Origin: Diplosphaera chodatii
Lineage: Eukaryota; Chlorophyta; Trebouxiophyceae; Prasiolales; Stichococcaceae
Direction: 5' to 3'
NCBI GenBank assembly: GCA_032358165.1
Contig: JAALGY010000032.1
Span: 3,782,001 to 3,846,000 of the forward strand
Length of the DNA stretch: 64,000 nt
In this document: piece after piece, positions 44,907-56,700 of the stretch
How positions within the stretch are numbered: position 1 is the first letter of the stretch
Layout: every line of letters starts with the position of its first letter
The notes under the pieces: generated by a model
Databases searched by the model: none
Seen by the model: only the letters and a program-made list of their open reading frames with translations
What the model was told of the DNA's origin: nothing
Made by a program: the position numbers and the translations under genes

Positions 44907-45403
44907 TGCTGTCGGACGCCAGCAGCATGCAAACATGAAACGAGGATGTTGCGACCTGAGACTTCACGCATCTGACGAATATCTGGATGTTTCAGCTGCA
45001 CGTTTCCCAGCATCAGCACAGCTTGAAAACATCAGGATAGACTGCCAATGAATTAACTTGCCTGTGGAAAGTGTCCTCGACTGCGAGCTGTGCAACTGCT
45101 GATGACGTTGATGCCGTTTATTAGCTGTTGGCAAAACTACTGTTCCCAAGCTTGTTAAGACGTGTCACATGCCAAGCACCGTCTTGCTTGTGTGCAGGCT
45201 GTAACGGGCAGTATGAGGTTATGATCAAGGGAATGCGAGGGAATTATATCAGGCATCACGATGCAATGTCACCTGACACAGATACGATACGCCCAGGATC
45301 GGTGAATGTGTGCAAACTCTCACACACCAAACCTGCTGCCAGAGACAAGTACATCCTATTGGAAACAGTCTTGGACACTACTGAACTGGTGTTGGCCCCA
45401 TAC
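44907..45403. promoter_or_regulatory. Divergent spacer, GST5 (-) and small secreted gene (+)
   Basis: This 497-base, AT-richer stretch presumably holds both promoters. No specific element could be assigned. Confidence 0.35.
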
Positions 45404-46936
45404 ATGATGAGGTCCAAGCCAGCTGTAGAGGTGCTGCTGGCGACAGGACTGCTGCTGCTGTGCTTCCTGTTCAACGTGAGCCAAGCAGCCCTGAATGGCA
45501 ACCATCTGAATGAAGGTGAGCTGGAGCTGAAACCTGCTGTTTGGGTTGGAGACCAAACAATAGCATCTGGCTGCTGTTGTATGGTCTCACCTAAAGGCGC
45601 ATGCATGTATCGTACCTGACAGCTTAGGAGGTATGCAAACAGTCAACGAACTTGTGTGACATGGCAAGCTGCTGTCTGTCCCCAGCAGGTTGCTTGCTGT
45701 CACCTTGCTGCCACCTCAGACCGCACGCAGCATAGCAGTCCCTGCCAAGTGACACCAGGGCGGAGTTCATCTTGCTCGGATCTGCAGGTATTCAAGTCCA
45801 TGAAATGCTCGTCTCAGGGTTGTCAATCCATAGCCGCAGCAGCAGCACATCCGCTGCTGTCAGCCGCTGGACAGCTCACAAGCTCAAAGGTATGTAGCAA
45901 ACATGCTGACGCTGTCACCGTGCGGTGTTCGTCAGCCTCTTGTTGATCACTGCTAGCTGCGGGGTGGCCTGCACTGATGCGGATGTGTTCGAATCACTGC
46001 AGCCACGGCTACTGTGCCCCTGGGGGCAGAAAGCCTACCGCCTGCAGACGGTGTGCACGTTTTTATGCAGATGCAACCAGTGTGCCTCGTGGCTGGTTAG
46101 TCGCAGTCGTGACCTCTGCCCTCATCTTTGAAGTGTGATCATGAGGGCAAAGTGCCACTGTCAAAGGGTAATGTATGGGATGCTGTTGCTTGTTCTCTTT
46201 GACCAGGGTCCCTGTCGATGCTGTGCAGGTGGCAGTTCCCAATTCAATAGTGCAAAGGTGGGAGCTGTTGATCATGTTACGCTGCTGCTGACAGGTGTAC
46301 AGTCCAGTTCAGTAGGGACAGAGTCTTCCACACTGCACCTGCCGCAAACCAGTCCAAGTGCACTCTCGTTGGCCCAGCCATCAAGGCGATGGCACGACAT
46401 ACATGTCCCGTCCTCCAACACCTCCTCTGTTGCTACAGCTCGTCACCACACGTCCGCCACCGCCGCCAGCGCTTGGCACTGTGGTCGACCCGCAAGTCAT
46501 GGGCGGCAGCGATGGCATCAGCTCCAGCATCGAGGGCGCCAGACTTGCAGACGGTGCCGGTGGCATTGGCCGCGACAGCGGCACCGGCAGCAGTGGTGGT
46601 GGCCGGCGCCGACTACGCAAGTCGAGCTGTGCTCTCGATCTTCATGTGTTGCTTGAGTTATGCATCCCAGGACGCTCAATGCAGGCCCAATACACATCTG
46701 CCTACTCGCTCTGGTGTGACTGACTGAGTAGGCTGTGACCTCACAGCCGAGGATTGGGGACGCAGGATGCATATCAGTGGACTGCAGTCCATGACTACGT
46801 GCGCTCACATCACGATGATGTCCTTGTTGACGCAGGTCATGAGACGAGCGGCGGTGATGCTGACCATGATGACCACCCAAGTTCCCCGGTGCGCGCCGCA
46901 GTCAAGGCTGCCAGTGGCTGGCTAGCTGGCTGTTGA
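45404..46936 (+). CDS. Possible small secreted Pro-rich protein, unknown function
   Basis: Proposed exons 45404-45515, 45788-45889, 46386-46595 and 46836-46936 give 174 residues with all introns in phase 1. Exon 1 is a clear signal peptide (VEVLLATGLLLLCFLFNVSQ). Exon 3 has RPPTPPLLLQLVTTRPPPPP followed by Gly/Ser/Asp-rich sequence. The last exon has HETSGGDADHDDHPSS and ends WLAGC. Layout (signal peptide, all phase-1 introns, polyproline, acidic runs) parallels the 166-residue protein at 25533-27069. Exon 2 is the weakest, and other frames are open in exon 3, so the model downstream of the signal peptide is tentative. A Pro-rich open stretch at 47190-47265 (TYPPPPPTKSSPYPPP) may be another exon. 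No known family. Confidence 0.42.
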
Positions 46937-47750
46937 TACTAGGATTAGCGAAGACACGTATAGCATGCCGCAACCTAGGACGTAGCTGCTGCCCGCACAA
47001 AAAGTGTCGCATCACATTCACATGCAACGTCAACTTGCAAGGAGGATGCTTGGTGTGCTGGTCCATGCATCACACTCGATGTGTCAGATCGGGTCCAGAT
47101 ACCTGCTGGCAAATACATAAAGCACACGTCACCGTGTGCAGTGTTTAGTTGCACTGCGTCTTGATCTTGAGACCGTCTGTATCTGCAGGCCCCAAAGGAA
47201 ACGACATACCCTCCGCCCCCACCTACGAAGAGCAGCCCCTATCCCCCGCCAAAAGCGGTTGGATGAATGCTCCGCAGTGCATGGCAAGGCACGCGGCACC
47301 GCTGCTTTCGGCTTTCCAGGTGCTGAGCTGGCAGGCTGGAAGCCCTGATGAACACGACATCATGAGGACCCAACAGCAAAGCATGGAGCTATCTCACTAG
47401 GGAACCTAGCTGGCTTCAGGGGCACCACTGCTGTAATGATGCGAGACGTCCAGCTGTGTGCAAGGTGCAAGGTTCCTGACATGCGTAGCAACCAACTGAG
47501 CGTGCAGATGTAGGCAGCACACCTGCAGTTGCTGACTTTCATTGGGTTTTCGTCGCTGGCTTTGGTACAGGTTGCAGTCGAGCAGAGTTGGTGCCAGGTT
47601 TCCTTACACACTGGCAAACAGTCACTGCATGGCCATGCCTATAAACACTGCAGTGCATTCAATCTGGGCAACCCATGCCAAACGTTCGCAGAGGTCTCAT
47701 TGCAATAGCATGATTTACCGGCAGCATTTGCAATACGAACAGATGTGTCC
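46937..47750. other. Convergent spacer with Pro-rich patch and TGTAA
   Basis: This holds the open Pro-rich stretch at 47190-47265 after a CTGCAG acceptor-like site, and a minus-strand TGTAA at 47604-47608, 143 bases past the THADA stop. Confidence 0.4.
47604..47608 (-). terminator. Candidate TGTAA poly(A) signal of the THADA gene
   Basis: The plus strand reads TTACA. It lies 143 bases past the stop at 47751, a typical distance for chlorophyte mRNA ends. Confidence 0.45.
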
Positions 47751-50700
47751 CTACCCAGATGCACTGCGTGCAGCAGTCACGACCAATGCCAACGGGTCAA
47801 ACTTGGCATCATACGTGCCGGCCATCTGCTCCACCACTGTTGTTGCTGCAGCACCAGCTGCCTGCTGCTTGTCAGGTTCAGATGCTGCTGCTACCCCGTA
47901 TGCCTCCCACAATAGCACCTGCAACTGCGCCAGATTTTCGTCAGGCTGCGTTAGCGCTGGAACGACGGCGGGCCTGTCGTCCTTGAACATGTATGAAAGC
48001 CGACCAGGAGGCAGCCTTAGCCTGAAGCCTAACTGCGTACCAGCATGTTGCCGAGTTGAGGCTGCACGGTCGGCAACGACACCAGTGCTGCCATGCCATG
48101 CTGCAGCCCCATGACTGCCGGCGCCGCCGCATCAGGTGCGCCGCCATCTGACCTGCCAGCATTGGCAGGTCTTGCAAGCCCAAAGGCCGGCGCACCAGCC
48201 CAGGCGGCCAGCAGCGGGCGGTACAGGGCCTCAAAGATGGCCGGGCGCTGCAGGGGGCCCCCCAGGCCCGCCGCGTTGCCAGCCCACCCTGTGGCGGCCA
48301 GCCGCTCGCACTGCTCCGCCCAATCCTACAGTGTGGGTTGCATAATTTCACGTTCAGTTACTGCGCTGCCTGGACACAGGGACTGGTGCACCACACTGCA
48401 TGACCAAATGTGCACAGTGCCGCTGTCGCCAGCATGCGATACATTCTGCATTTCACGCGAGCTCACCTGCAGAGCGGACGTCGCCCAGTCCTGCACCAGC
48501 TGCTGCAGGGCTTCCATGGCGGCCGCACTCGCGGCAGCCTCGACGTGCTGCGCAGCTCCTGACGAAGGCGCCAGCAGCAGGTGCCGCAGGGTGTCTGCCG
48601 CGAGTGCCGCCACCCCCAGCGGCTCTGTGTGCTGATTGTCGGCCTCCCGGCCGAACAGCCGCTGCGGCGCCTGCTCACGAGCCGTGCCGCCTGCAACCAT
48701 ACAGCGCCAGCTTCTAGAGATGCTGCACAGCAAGAGATGCTTCGGGTGCACGTGTAGCTGCTTCCTTGCACACAGCAGGCACCTAGAGCAAGTGCATGAG
48801 CGCCCTTCAACGCACGGGCAAGCTGCATGGAGACCCACATCCCGCCAAAGACTGCGACTTTTGCAGCCTTGCCGTCAGGCCTGGACGGGACACTTAATGC
48901 GTGGGGCATGCACAGCCATGGGTGTGGGCACACCACCTGCGGGCTGCGGCGTCCACACCCAGCGCAGCAGCTGGGCGTGCATCGCCGGGGAGGCCCCGTA
49001 GTGCTGCGCCACCGCCGCAAATGCCGCCGGCTGCACCACCTCCGCCGAGGCGCCCGCCAGCGGCCCTGCAACATGGTGCGCCGCCAGCCCTGCAGTGGCG
49101 CTGGTGCTGCTGTTGCTGTTGCTGTCAGCGCTTCCGGCGGCGGCAGCAGCATCGATGGCAGCGCCGGCGGCTGCAGCAACGGCGTCCCGCACCTGCGCAA
49201 GCGGGAACAGACTGGTGCTTGGGTCAATACTGCTGGAGAGATTTGCAACGTACAAAGCCTTGGTTGGTGCAACACAATCCGTAGTGGCACCTGCCTCTGA
49301 AGTGCCGTCTGCAAGCAGCCCAGCGATCCTGAAACCCATGGGTCGTTCAATGGGGCGCACCCCACCTCATCATCTTCGTCCTCCATGAGCTTCAGCACCA
49401 GCAGCCATGCACGCAGGCCAAGCTCCCTGCCGCCGGGGTCACCGCCCACGTCCGACCCGCTGCTAAGCGGCAGCCGCAGCAGACCTGCGGTTGCGACACA
49501 AAATGCTATCAATGCACACATGCCGTCAAGTAACGCCAAACTGGCAGGCCGCAGCGCACTCATGTATCACGTTACCAAGAAGCGATAAGCTGTGATGGTG
49601 CAAAAACACATACTGAGAGCTTCAGCATCCAGGACCTTGCCTGAGGCTGCAACTGCATCGACGGCAGCCAGCCGCAGGTCCGGCGCCTCTGCAGCGCCGC
49701 TGCCACCTTCCGCTGCTTCCAGCAGCCAGGCGGCTGCAACTGCAGCGGGTGCGGCTGCGACACTCGCAGATGCAGGGTACTGTGCGGCTGGGTCTTCTGT
49801 AGCTGAGGGGTCTGGGGAGAGGCCTGGCTCAGGAGTATCAGCGCCCAGCCTGCCGAGAGCAGCGCCCGCGCAGCGCAGGGCAGCGTGTTGCACCCCAGGG
49901 TGGCTGCTGGCGCTGAATGCCGCTGCTGACTGCTGCCACAGCAGCTGAGCCTCCTCATGCCTGCACCGTGAGACGCTCCATCTCCTGACTTGGGCTGCTG
50001 CACACCATCTAGGCAAAGGTGCTGCAGATAAGCATTGCCAGGGCGCAGCCGGATGCAGCATGCCTTAGCTGCCACAGTCACTTACAGCACTTGAAACACA
50101 GTGTAACATGGATGGGTCGCACAAGCGCACGTGGCTTGCTGCGAGAGAAGTGTGGCCAGCCGCAACGCACGGCGCAGCGGCTTTGGCCGCGCCTCCCCAG
50201 CAGCCAGGTGGGCAGTCAGCGGCGGCAGCAGCCAGGCCCCCGACCCTGCGCCAGCAGGAACACACATGAATATTATGACAGATTGCAAGCGCTTTACAGG
50301 CATGACGCAGTGGTCAGACTGGTCTCCAGGCAGCGTGCATGCGCTGCAGAGCAAAGATGCAAGCAGGACGTGAACATAGCAGAGTGTTGCAGTCACCATG
50401 TGCACCTGGATCGCCGGCTGCATGGCTGATCAGAGCCTTCAATGTCGCAGCCCGCACCTCCTCCGATGCTGATGCCAGCGCTCCCGCGACTGCGTCCTGC
50501 CTGCTGCAGCCGGCAGCGGCTGCACCGGCATCTGGCCCTGCAGCGCACACATTATGAGGGTTACTGTCCGTCAGAGAAGGCCATTGCTGTTGCCTGGTAG
50601 TTTGAGTGTGGCACCCTGTCAAAATCATAACAAGCAAACAGCGTGTGGGTCTGCAGCAGTGCGAGCAGCGTGAGCTTGCCACCTGGCAGCAGCGGCCCGC

Positions 50701-53700
50701 AGCACAGACCCGCAAGCTCCTTCAGCCAAATACTACGCATAGGGTTATCTGCATCAGTCCCTGCCGCACCACCCGCCCTGCAGCGGCAAAAGTAGCAGCG
50801 TCTGTCCGCAACAGGGTGTGCATACACACACATTGCACTTCGATTTGGCACATGGCATACCAGCTGGCATGCTTGAGCAGCTCAGAGGTCAGGTGGTTGT
50901 AAATACCCTGCCAGGCAGACAGCGAGGCACAGCTCTTGCTGCAGCGGCAGAGCAACACAACATCATTGGAATGCTCCACCAGCAGGGGCACGTGCGCACC
51001 CGAGGAGCTTCGCCCAGCAGGGGTCGGCGATGTCGCACCGGAGGTGTTCATGCGCAGATGCAGACCACCCTGGCAGCGCTGCCAAATCCGCCAGCAGGCG
51101 CACCGCCTCCAGCCGTACCATGGCTGCCAGGCACGCATCCGTCGCCAGCGGCAGACAGGCCCTGGAACACAGGTTTCATGAGCTTGGTGGCAATTCACCC
51201 AGCAGTGTGTGTCTGTGAGAGTCCAGGCAATGCCAATGTCATACGCATAAACCTTGTTGTCGGGATAATGCGTTGCACAGTGGTTGGATGGAAAGAGCCC
51301 TATACTGCTTGATGATGCTCGAGGTTGTCAGCTTCCAATGACACTATCATCATGTAGACACGTGGTCCACATGCTGCCTTTATGTGACCATGGACTTGTC
51401 GCAGCTATTTCGAACATAGCTCACCTGCTGGTGACACTCAACAATGCTGTTAATGCTGGGCCTGCTGCAACGAAGGTGGAGCGGTGCACTCTCAGCAGCG
51501 CACGTGCTTGCAGCAGCTGTCCATGCACCTGCGAGCATGTGATGGCCTCGTTTGAAGATGCAATACTGATGTTCATACCAGGCAAGCCAAATGGACATAC
51601 CCTATACATGCTTAAGAGTTTCATCAGCAAGCAGGCACAGTACTGAATGAGTGTCTGGTGCTGTGCAGTGGAGTGTCGTACACCATCTAGAATGGCAGCA
51701 TATAGAGCTCGCCATGCATAGATGTGCTGATGGACTGGCTGCACATGACCAGGTACATCACCTCATACTGCGGATGTTGTGTGAATGTTTGCATTGTCTC
51801 CTTGCACTGGCTCCTGTATCAGATCACCTGTGTGAGGCTGCCACTTGGACGCCCCTGCGGCAGCGCCGCCGCCAGCCGCTGCAGCTCGGCTACGGCATCA
51901 CTCGATGGCAGCAGCGCCGCCACCGCTGACGCTGCCATGACTCGCAGCAAAGCCGCTGGCGCGCTGCAGCAAGCCCTTGCAGCGGGCAGCAGCGCTTCTG
52001 GTGCGAGGTTGTCGCTGCTGCTGGTTGCTGACCGTGCTGCCGGCAGTGGCGCAGACGGCCTGCACCCGGGCACCGATCAGCAACTCGGCAAGCCTGCTGC
52101 AGTGTGCATTTGCATGGGCACTGGGTTGCGCATAATCAGGCAAGACTGACTTGGCAGTCATTCTGTCGTGGGTGTACACACAACATCTCAGCACGCTATT
52201 GACTTCCATGTCTGAGACCCACCCTAGCCGCGACAGCAGCGTCAGCACCGGCAGCAGGCTGGGGTGCAACACCTTGACGCCCATTCTGCTTCCCGCATCT
52301 CCACCGGTGCTTCCTGCAGTCCTGCTGCGTGCTGTGCTGCCAGCTGCAAGCTGCGCGGCGGCCTCTTCCAGCTGCGCGCCCAGGAATGCGTGCAGCTGCG
52401 GGTGGCGCTGAAAGAGCTCTGCGGCTGGCAGCGCGGCCTGACCCTACAACAGAAATGCCCTGCTAACTCGCGAGTTCCCGTGACAACTTGCAGGTGCTTA
52501 TGCAAGACGGGAACACCATGCAAGTGACTATGGGCCATCAGCATACTATACAAGAGTACACACCGCCGTCAGGTTGCGGTAGCCCAGGATGCGGATGGCA
52601 ACGGCTGCGAATGCCAGGTGCGCTGCGTTGCGCACCTCCCACTGCTGCGCAGCAGCTGCCAGGATGGTGGCCTGCAGCGCTGCATTGCCGGCAGTACACA
52701 CAGTCACGAGGCGCTGGGACGCGTGATAGCATCATTCGACATCACGCCATGTGATGAGGTGCTGCAGCACTGCTTGCCAGTTACATCGCCGCCAAGGTAA
52801 GGGCATGCTTGCTGAATGTCATGCTGTCGTTGCAGGGTGGTACATGGTGACTGAAAATCAACATGCGCTCCGAGTGTTTTGTGCCAAGGAATCCTCACCT
52901 TCGGCCAGGAAGGCGGAGCCATCGAGGGCGAGGCCGCGCTCGCTGAACGCCATGCGCAGCATGTTCAGCGCGTGCACCCGGGGCCAGGGCTCTGGGCACC
53001 CTGCGGCGTTCGCCATGTCCAGCAGCCGTCGCAGGCCGCTGCACAGCAGCACCTGCAAGCTCAAGATGCAAGCACGCTCGGAACATTTGGCTGAACACGT
53101 GAACAGGCTTACAGCTGTGTTGCACACGCCAGGCATGCTCAATATGGGCTGTACTTTTGGCTGCTTGTTTGGCTGATGCTGGCTTCAGCAAGCAGCTACA
53201 CCCCGTCAACCATCAAACACTAACATAACAGCAGGCCATCCGTCTAGGTGACTGCAAGCCCCGCCAGATCTGGACCATGGCAGAAGCTCCGGCATACCAG
53301 CAGGGCTTGCCATACTGCAGCCAATGCCTGTCGGGCACACCTTCTGAGTCTGCTGCGGTGGCTCCGCTAGCAGTATGGCCGTGACGGCAAATGGCCCGCC
53401 TGCGGAGCGTCGGATGATATTGTCGACGCTCTGCTGCGGCGCCGCAGCGGCGTCCAGCAGCGAGCCTAGCCATCGCCCCGGCAGCTGCGACAGCGCCGGA
53501 TCCGGCTCCTGCAGCAGCCTGCAGATAAGCACATTGGTTACCATGCCATGACCACTGCATGATTTCATATGTACACACATCTGCCAATCACAACAACCGC
53601 ATCTCAGAGCCTTAGGATGTCCATGTGTATCACTGCACATCCGACTTCTACAGAAAGCTCCGCGTGTGCTGTTTCTGGAAGATGTTAAGAAGAAGACTGG

Positions 53701-56700
53701 TACCTGGCGCACAGGGCGTGGAAGCCGGCCTGTGCCTTTTGGATCGCGCCATTGTGCTTCAGCGCCGTCAGCACGTCCAGCAGCTGGCTGCCGGTACGCT
53801 CCCACTGCGGTGCTGACACCAGTGGACCTACAGCAGGCGAGTGCATGACGCTCCTCTGCTTAGCGAAGCAGCTTACGTGAGGTCCCTTGAAATGTGCTGC
53901 AACACCTGGTGCCTGGCTCTCAACCACACTTGCAGCAGTCATTGGTGGCACGATGCAGAGGTTGCAGGACCCCCTCTTACTGCTGCGGGGCAGGGCGGCT
54001 GCAAAGGCCCCGGTCAGCAGGGCGACCTCCTTCATCGTGAGCCACGACGCCGTGAGCACCAACTGTGCTGTTGGTGCAATGCCGACGCACTGTGCCCTGC
54101 ATCAGCACACAAGATGTTGGTTTCGTGCTGAAATGTGCGCCGTGAGGATGTTCGTGCAGCAGTGCAGCTGGCGAGCCTGTACACTTGATCGAGGCAATCT
54201 GATGACTGGCCTACCTGCTGCCAGCATCCAGTTCGGTTCCGTCTGCAGGGTCGAGGTCAAGATCTGCTTCCAGGGCGTCATCGTCTTCCCTGGAGACATC
54301 CTGCGCACCTGCGCGTTCAGATCAAACTAAGGCTCAGCCACTACGACAATCCCTTCATGCACATGCAGTGGCTGAAGCCCTGCCATTAGAGCCGACAGTA
54401 TGAGGCCCACCTTTATGGTCATGTACGCTAAGCAACAACGTTTTGCGATAGGGCGCTGCAGCTCATTGCCAAGCAGGTCGGTGCTGTTGTGCCAGGCCAC
54501 AGGGGCCAGCGGTGGGCGCCTCTCGTGCAGGGCACTCACCTGTGCTGGCAGTCTGGGGCCGGGCCAGTGCCGGCAACGCAAGCTGCGCTGCCTGAGTCAT
54601 AAACTCAAACACCTGCTCCAGGGTGGTCTGCGCTGCCGACCGTGTGCTGCCGCCCACAGCTCCCAGCTCTGCAGGGCTTGACACACAAGGGTTCGCCACA
54701 GCAGTCTGCTGGCGGTGACCTGTTGCCTTGCAACATGGCGGTGGCAGCGGATGATGCACGGGCAGGCGGTCTGGTGCTGCAACTTAAAGCCACCCTGTGA
54801 CGGGTGGCCGCAGATGCTTCACCAGTACCAGCTGCCGTGCAAGGAACAGCTTGCCATGTCGCAGTATCGACATTTGCACCAGGTTCGCACCTGCCCACGG
54901 CACTGCTGACACTGCGTGGCGCAGCGCCAGCAGCGGCCCGTGTGCCAGAGCGTGACGGGCTGCGGCTGTGACATCCTGCTGCCCTGCCCGCACGTCAGCC
55001 TGCATGCAACAGGTTTGACTTGATTGACACTGGACAGGCAGCCCATCTTTCAAAGGAACACGAACGCAACCACTATTTAGATATGCTGCGCAGCACCTGC
55101 AGCATGGTGCACAGCTGCTGCAGGAACCCAATGCCGGCCGCGTGCTTGCCGCCGCCGTGTGCGTCCGCCGCTTCCGCCGCCGCCGGCTGCTGCTCGTGCA
55201 CCCTGCCGTTCTGCTGGGCTGTGGCTGGCTGCACCGGCACTCGGGGCTGGAGCTTGTGTGCCCCTGCCACTTCCAGCTGCCAGCCCAGGCCGAGCACGTA
55301 CTTCCGCAGCAGCAGCGCCAGGACGCGCGCCCCGCCATCTGCATGGCTGGGCCGCGGGTCCGACAGCAGCGCTGCAGCGGCGTCCGCCAGCTGCTGCACC
55401 TGCCGCAGGCAGCCAGAGGACACTGGCTGTGCATGAGGTGTGGATCACTCAATTCCATACACAGTCCGGAGGCGAATCAGGTTATGAGCACATCAACGGG
55501 GCTCAGCACACAGTACTTTGCAACTGCCAGCGGCAGGACCCAGACAACACTACTGCCGGTGCCTAGCGACACAAGCATTTGTACCAGGATCACTGCTGCG
55601 AGCAGCAACAACCCGCAACAATCAGCCACAAAGTGCAGGCCGTAGTAGTCACAGTCTTACCGACTGGGGTGAATCGAAGCCGGGCAGTGGGGTCGGCAGG
55701 CGCAGCAGCGCCGCTGCAGCTGCCTCACGCAGACGCTCCCAGCTGTCTGTCAGCAGCCCTGCATTGGCGAAAGGCCCAGCAGCAACAACATCAACGACAG
55801 CCTGCTGACATCCTAAGTTGACGCCACCGCATGCACCCAACATACATTGACGGCAAGAATCACGGCCAAAGTGTCAGCATTTTCACTCCATTTCACTCCC
55901 GCATGGCCTGGCAGCTGTCCAACGCTTGCATTGGCGCACCCAAGAGCGTCTGGACCATTGGCTGGCCGAGGAACGCTGGGGCGAAAAGGCGCTCCAGTGG
56001 CAGCTGAGCCGCTGTGCTGTGGGCTGCGCGCCCGCTCTTGGGTATCCTGCCGTTCTTGCTGCCCGAAGTACCAGGTCCCTGCAAGATCATGGGCTCGCCG
56101 GGTAGCATATGTGAGGCAGGCACAACCATGTTGTGCAGGTTGGAGGCAGGCCTGCTCGCTGACAATGACACGAGAACTGAGAAGGAGTGGATAGGCACAG
56201 GCAGCAAACACCGACTAAGCAAACTTGCCTGATCGCTCCAGGTGTCCAGGATCACGGTCAGCAGCTCGAGGGCAGACAAATGCCGGGCGTGCGCTGCTCC
56301 AGGGTGGAGCGAGGCGGCGATGACGCCAGTCAGCCATCTCATAAACTCCTCAGCCCGCGCCAGACCTGCATGACTGATTCCAGATCATCGTCAGCATGGC
56401 AGAGGTACATTAGCCACTGAAAGGTTGGTGCTACGGCGCCATCACCGTGTAAAAGCGAATTTCAGCATGAGAAGGCAGGGTGGAAGCAAGGGGATCCTGC
56501 TGGGTCGCAGCCTTGAAGCCCACTAGAGCCAGGCATCATCGCAGTATGCATTTGGTCCACATTTCACTCTTGATCTGCAACTAATCATGCGTCACAGGCT
56601 GCAGTCACACCTGCGGCATCCTTCGTGGGGTCTGACTCTGCTGCGACGGCGCTGCAATGGCTGCCGTAGCGGCCAAAGCCCTGCACGCCCCGGCTGCCGG

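Noticed and set aside
48463..49563. 366-codon minus-strand frame
   Set aside because: It contains one genuine THADA exon (49484-49366), but the remainder passes through introns and wrong frames of neighbouring exons.
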